Shown here: positions 6,370 to 7,533 of the stretch, in pieces
Numbering within the stretch: the first letter of the stretch is position 1
How the letters are laid out: every line of letters starts with the position of its first letter
Source: Rhodospirillales bacterium
GTDB taxonomy: Bacteria > Pseudomonadota > Alphaproteobacteria > Rhodospirillales > JAOUPW01
DNA: 7,533 bases
NCBI GenBank assembly: GCA_029879665.1
Contig: JAOUPW010000075.1
Coordinates: 1 to 7,533 of the forward strand
Direction: 5' to 3'
Notes under the pieces: generated by a model
Databases searched by the model: none
What the model was told of the DNA's origin: nothing
Seen by the model: only the letters and a program-made list of their open reading frames with translations
Program-made: the position numbers and the translations under genes

Positions 6370-7533
6370 ACCTGATCCGACTTTCCATTGAACGGCCGAT
6401 CGCCGTTCTGGCCGCCGTTTTCATGGTGATCATGTTCGGCCTGGTGGCCCTACAAACCATTCCCATTCAATTGACGCCGGACATCCGCAAACCGGTCATT
6501 ACCGTCCGAACCAATTGGCCCGGCGCGGCGCCCGTCGAAATCGAGCGTGAAATCGTCAATCGCCAGGAAGAAGCCCTGCGCGGCCTGGAAGGGCTGGACG
6601 AAATATCCAGCCAGTCTCAGGATGGCCGGGGCACGATTACCCTGGAGTTCAATATCGATCAGGATATGAACAAAGCCCTGTTGCTGGTCGCCAACCGCCT
6701 TGACCGGGTCACCGGCTACCCCGAAGAAGCCCAGGAACCGACCCTGGACACCGCCGGCAGCGAAGACCGGCCGATTGCTTGGTTTACCCTGAGCCGCATG
6801 CAGGGGAATGAACGTCCTATTCATACCTACGGCGATTACGTGGAAAACACCATCAAGGACCGGCTGGAACGGGTTCCCGGTGTTGCCCAGGTCAATGTCT
6901 TCGGCGGTAGCGAACGACAAATGGAAGTTATCGTCGATCCTTCACGAATGGCCCGCTATGGGCTGACCGTGCCACAAGTTGTCAATGCGCTGCGGGCGGC
7001 GAATTCTTCCGCCTCCGCCGGCGACGTGGACGAAGGGAAACGGCGTTATGTGGTCCGCACCCAAGGAGAATTGACGAACCTGGATCAGGTTCGCTCAGTC
7101 GTCCTGAGAAGCCTGATGGATCCCGAGACCAGCCGAATCGCCCGGGTTACCGTTGGTGATATTGCCGATGTTCGGTTTGGGTATCGCGAACCGGGAGCCT
7201 CAATCCGGACGATGGCAAATCCGGCACTGGTGCTCAACACGCCGCAGGAAACCGGCGCTAACGTCATCGAAACCATGAAGGGAATTCGTGCGGCTGCCGA
7301 AGAACTGAACCGCGTCCATTTGCCCGGCGAGAAACTCGTGCTGGAACAGGTTTATGATGAAACGACATATATCGATTCCGCCATCGATCTGGTGCAACAG
7401 AACATCTTCGTCGGCGGAACCCTTGCCGCGATCGTATTGTTGCTGTTTCTTCGCTCCGGCGCCGTAACCCTGATTATTTCGCTGGCAATTCCCGTCTCTA
7501 TCATCGGGTCCTTTGTCGCTATGGCGGCGATGG
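6366..7533 (+). CDS. RND-family efflux inner-membrane transporter, N-terminal part (runs off the window)
   Basis: The first 389 codons of an AcrB/MdtB-like (HAE-type) proton-driven pump are present, open to the window edge; the family is usually about 1,000-1,050 aa, so over half is missing. TM1 is at about 11-33. The porter region follows, with NWPGAAPVEIE (50-60), the conserved EEALRGLEGLDEI stretch (68-80), SQDGRGTITLEF, and KDRLERVPGVAQVNVFGG (164-181) leading to the second porter subdomain and a docking-loop-containing segment. VLNTPQETGANVIET is the usual switch before TM2 (about 347-362), and TM3 begins near 366. The proton-relay acidic residues of TM4 lie outside the window, so activity cannot be judged. 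The start ATG overlaps the adaptor stop by four bases. No outer-membrane channel gene is visible yet. Substrate class is unknown. Confidence 0.95.
   Translation, partial: MNLIRLSIERPIAVLAAVFMVIMFGLVALQTIPIQLTPDIRKPVITVRTNWPGAAPVEIEREIVNRQEEALRGLEGLDEISSQSQDGRGTITLEFNIDQDMNKALLLVANRLDRVTGYPEEAQEPTLDTAGSEDRPIAWFTLSRMQGNERPIHTYGDYVENTIKDRLERVPGVAQVNVFGGSERQMEVIVDPSRMARYGLTVPQVVNALRAANSSASAGDVDEGKRRYVVRTQGELTNLDQVRSVVLRSLMDPETSRIARVTVGDIADVRFGYREPGASIRTMANPALVLNTPQETGANVIETMKGIRAAAEELNRVHLPGEKLVLEQVYDETTYIDSAIDLVQQNIFVGGTLAAIVLLLFLRSGAVTLIISLAIPVSIIGSFVAMAAM

Noticed and set aside
6450..6920. 156-codon minus-strand open frame opposite the RND pump
   Set aside because: The plus strand here translates without interruption into conserved RND porter sequence overlapping the adaptor stop, so the minus frame is a shadow.
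1..7533. Mobile elements, CRISPR arrays, tRNA/rRNA genes, riboswitches
   Set aside because: No transposase or integrase frame, no regularly spaced repeats, and no recognisable RNA gene was seen; nearly the whole window is covered by seven conserved genes.

Overview
This 7.5-kb window reads as ordinary chromosomal DNA from a proteobacterium, most likely an alphaproteobacterium of Rhodospirillales type. The taxon is an inference. It rests on the gene order HDAC-like deacetylase / xseB / ispA / dxs / tlyA, a common alphaproteobacterial arrangement, on moderate GC content, and on the protein flavour. No mobile element, CRISPR array, rRNA or tRNA gene, frameshift or pseudogene was seen.

Left part, minus strand (reading right to left from about 5050 to 78): five genes in one direction with short gaps. 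The first is a class II HDAC-like zinc deacylase. It is followed by the exonuclease VII small subunit (xseB), a farnesyl-diphosphate synthase-type prenyltransferase (ispA), 1-deoxy-D-xylulose-5-phosphate synthase (dxs), and a TlyA-family rRNA 2'-O-methyltransferase. Gaps are 76, 10, 64 and 53 bp. Dxs makes DXP, the first intermediate of the MEP isoprenoid pathway, and IspA condenses the resulting C5 units to C15, so this pair covers the entry and a branch point of isoprenoid synthesis (quinones, undecaprenyl phosphate, hopanoids or carotenoids). xseB, tlyA and the deacylase have no obvious biochemical link to them and are probably co-transcribed for historical reasons.

Right part, plus strand (5239 to the window end): a periplasmic adaptor (membrane-fusion protein) and the first 389 codons of an RND inner-membrane efflux pump. 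Their ATGA overlap implies translational coupling. This operon diverges from the deacylase gene across a 188-bp AT-richer intergenic region that must hold both sets of control signals.

The main non-coding items worth checking are a perfect 10-bp inverted repeat spanning the ispA stop codon, an extended -10-like motif just after it that could give dxs its own promoter, a weaker candidate promoter just upstream of xseB, and a perfect TATAAT hexamer upstream of the deacylase. I found no convincing sign of a new biological system here.
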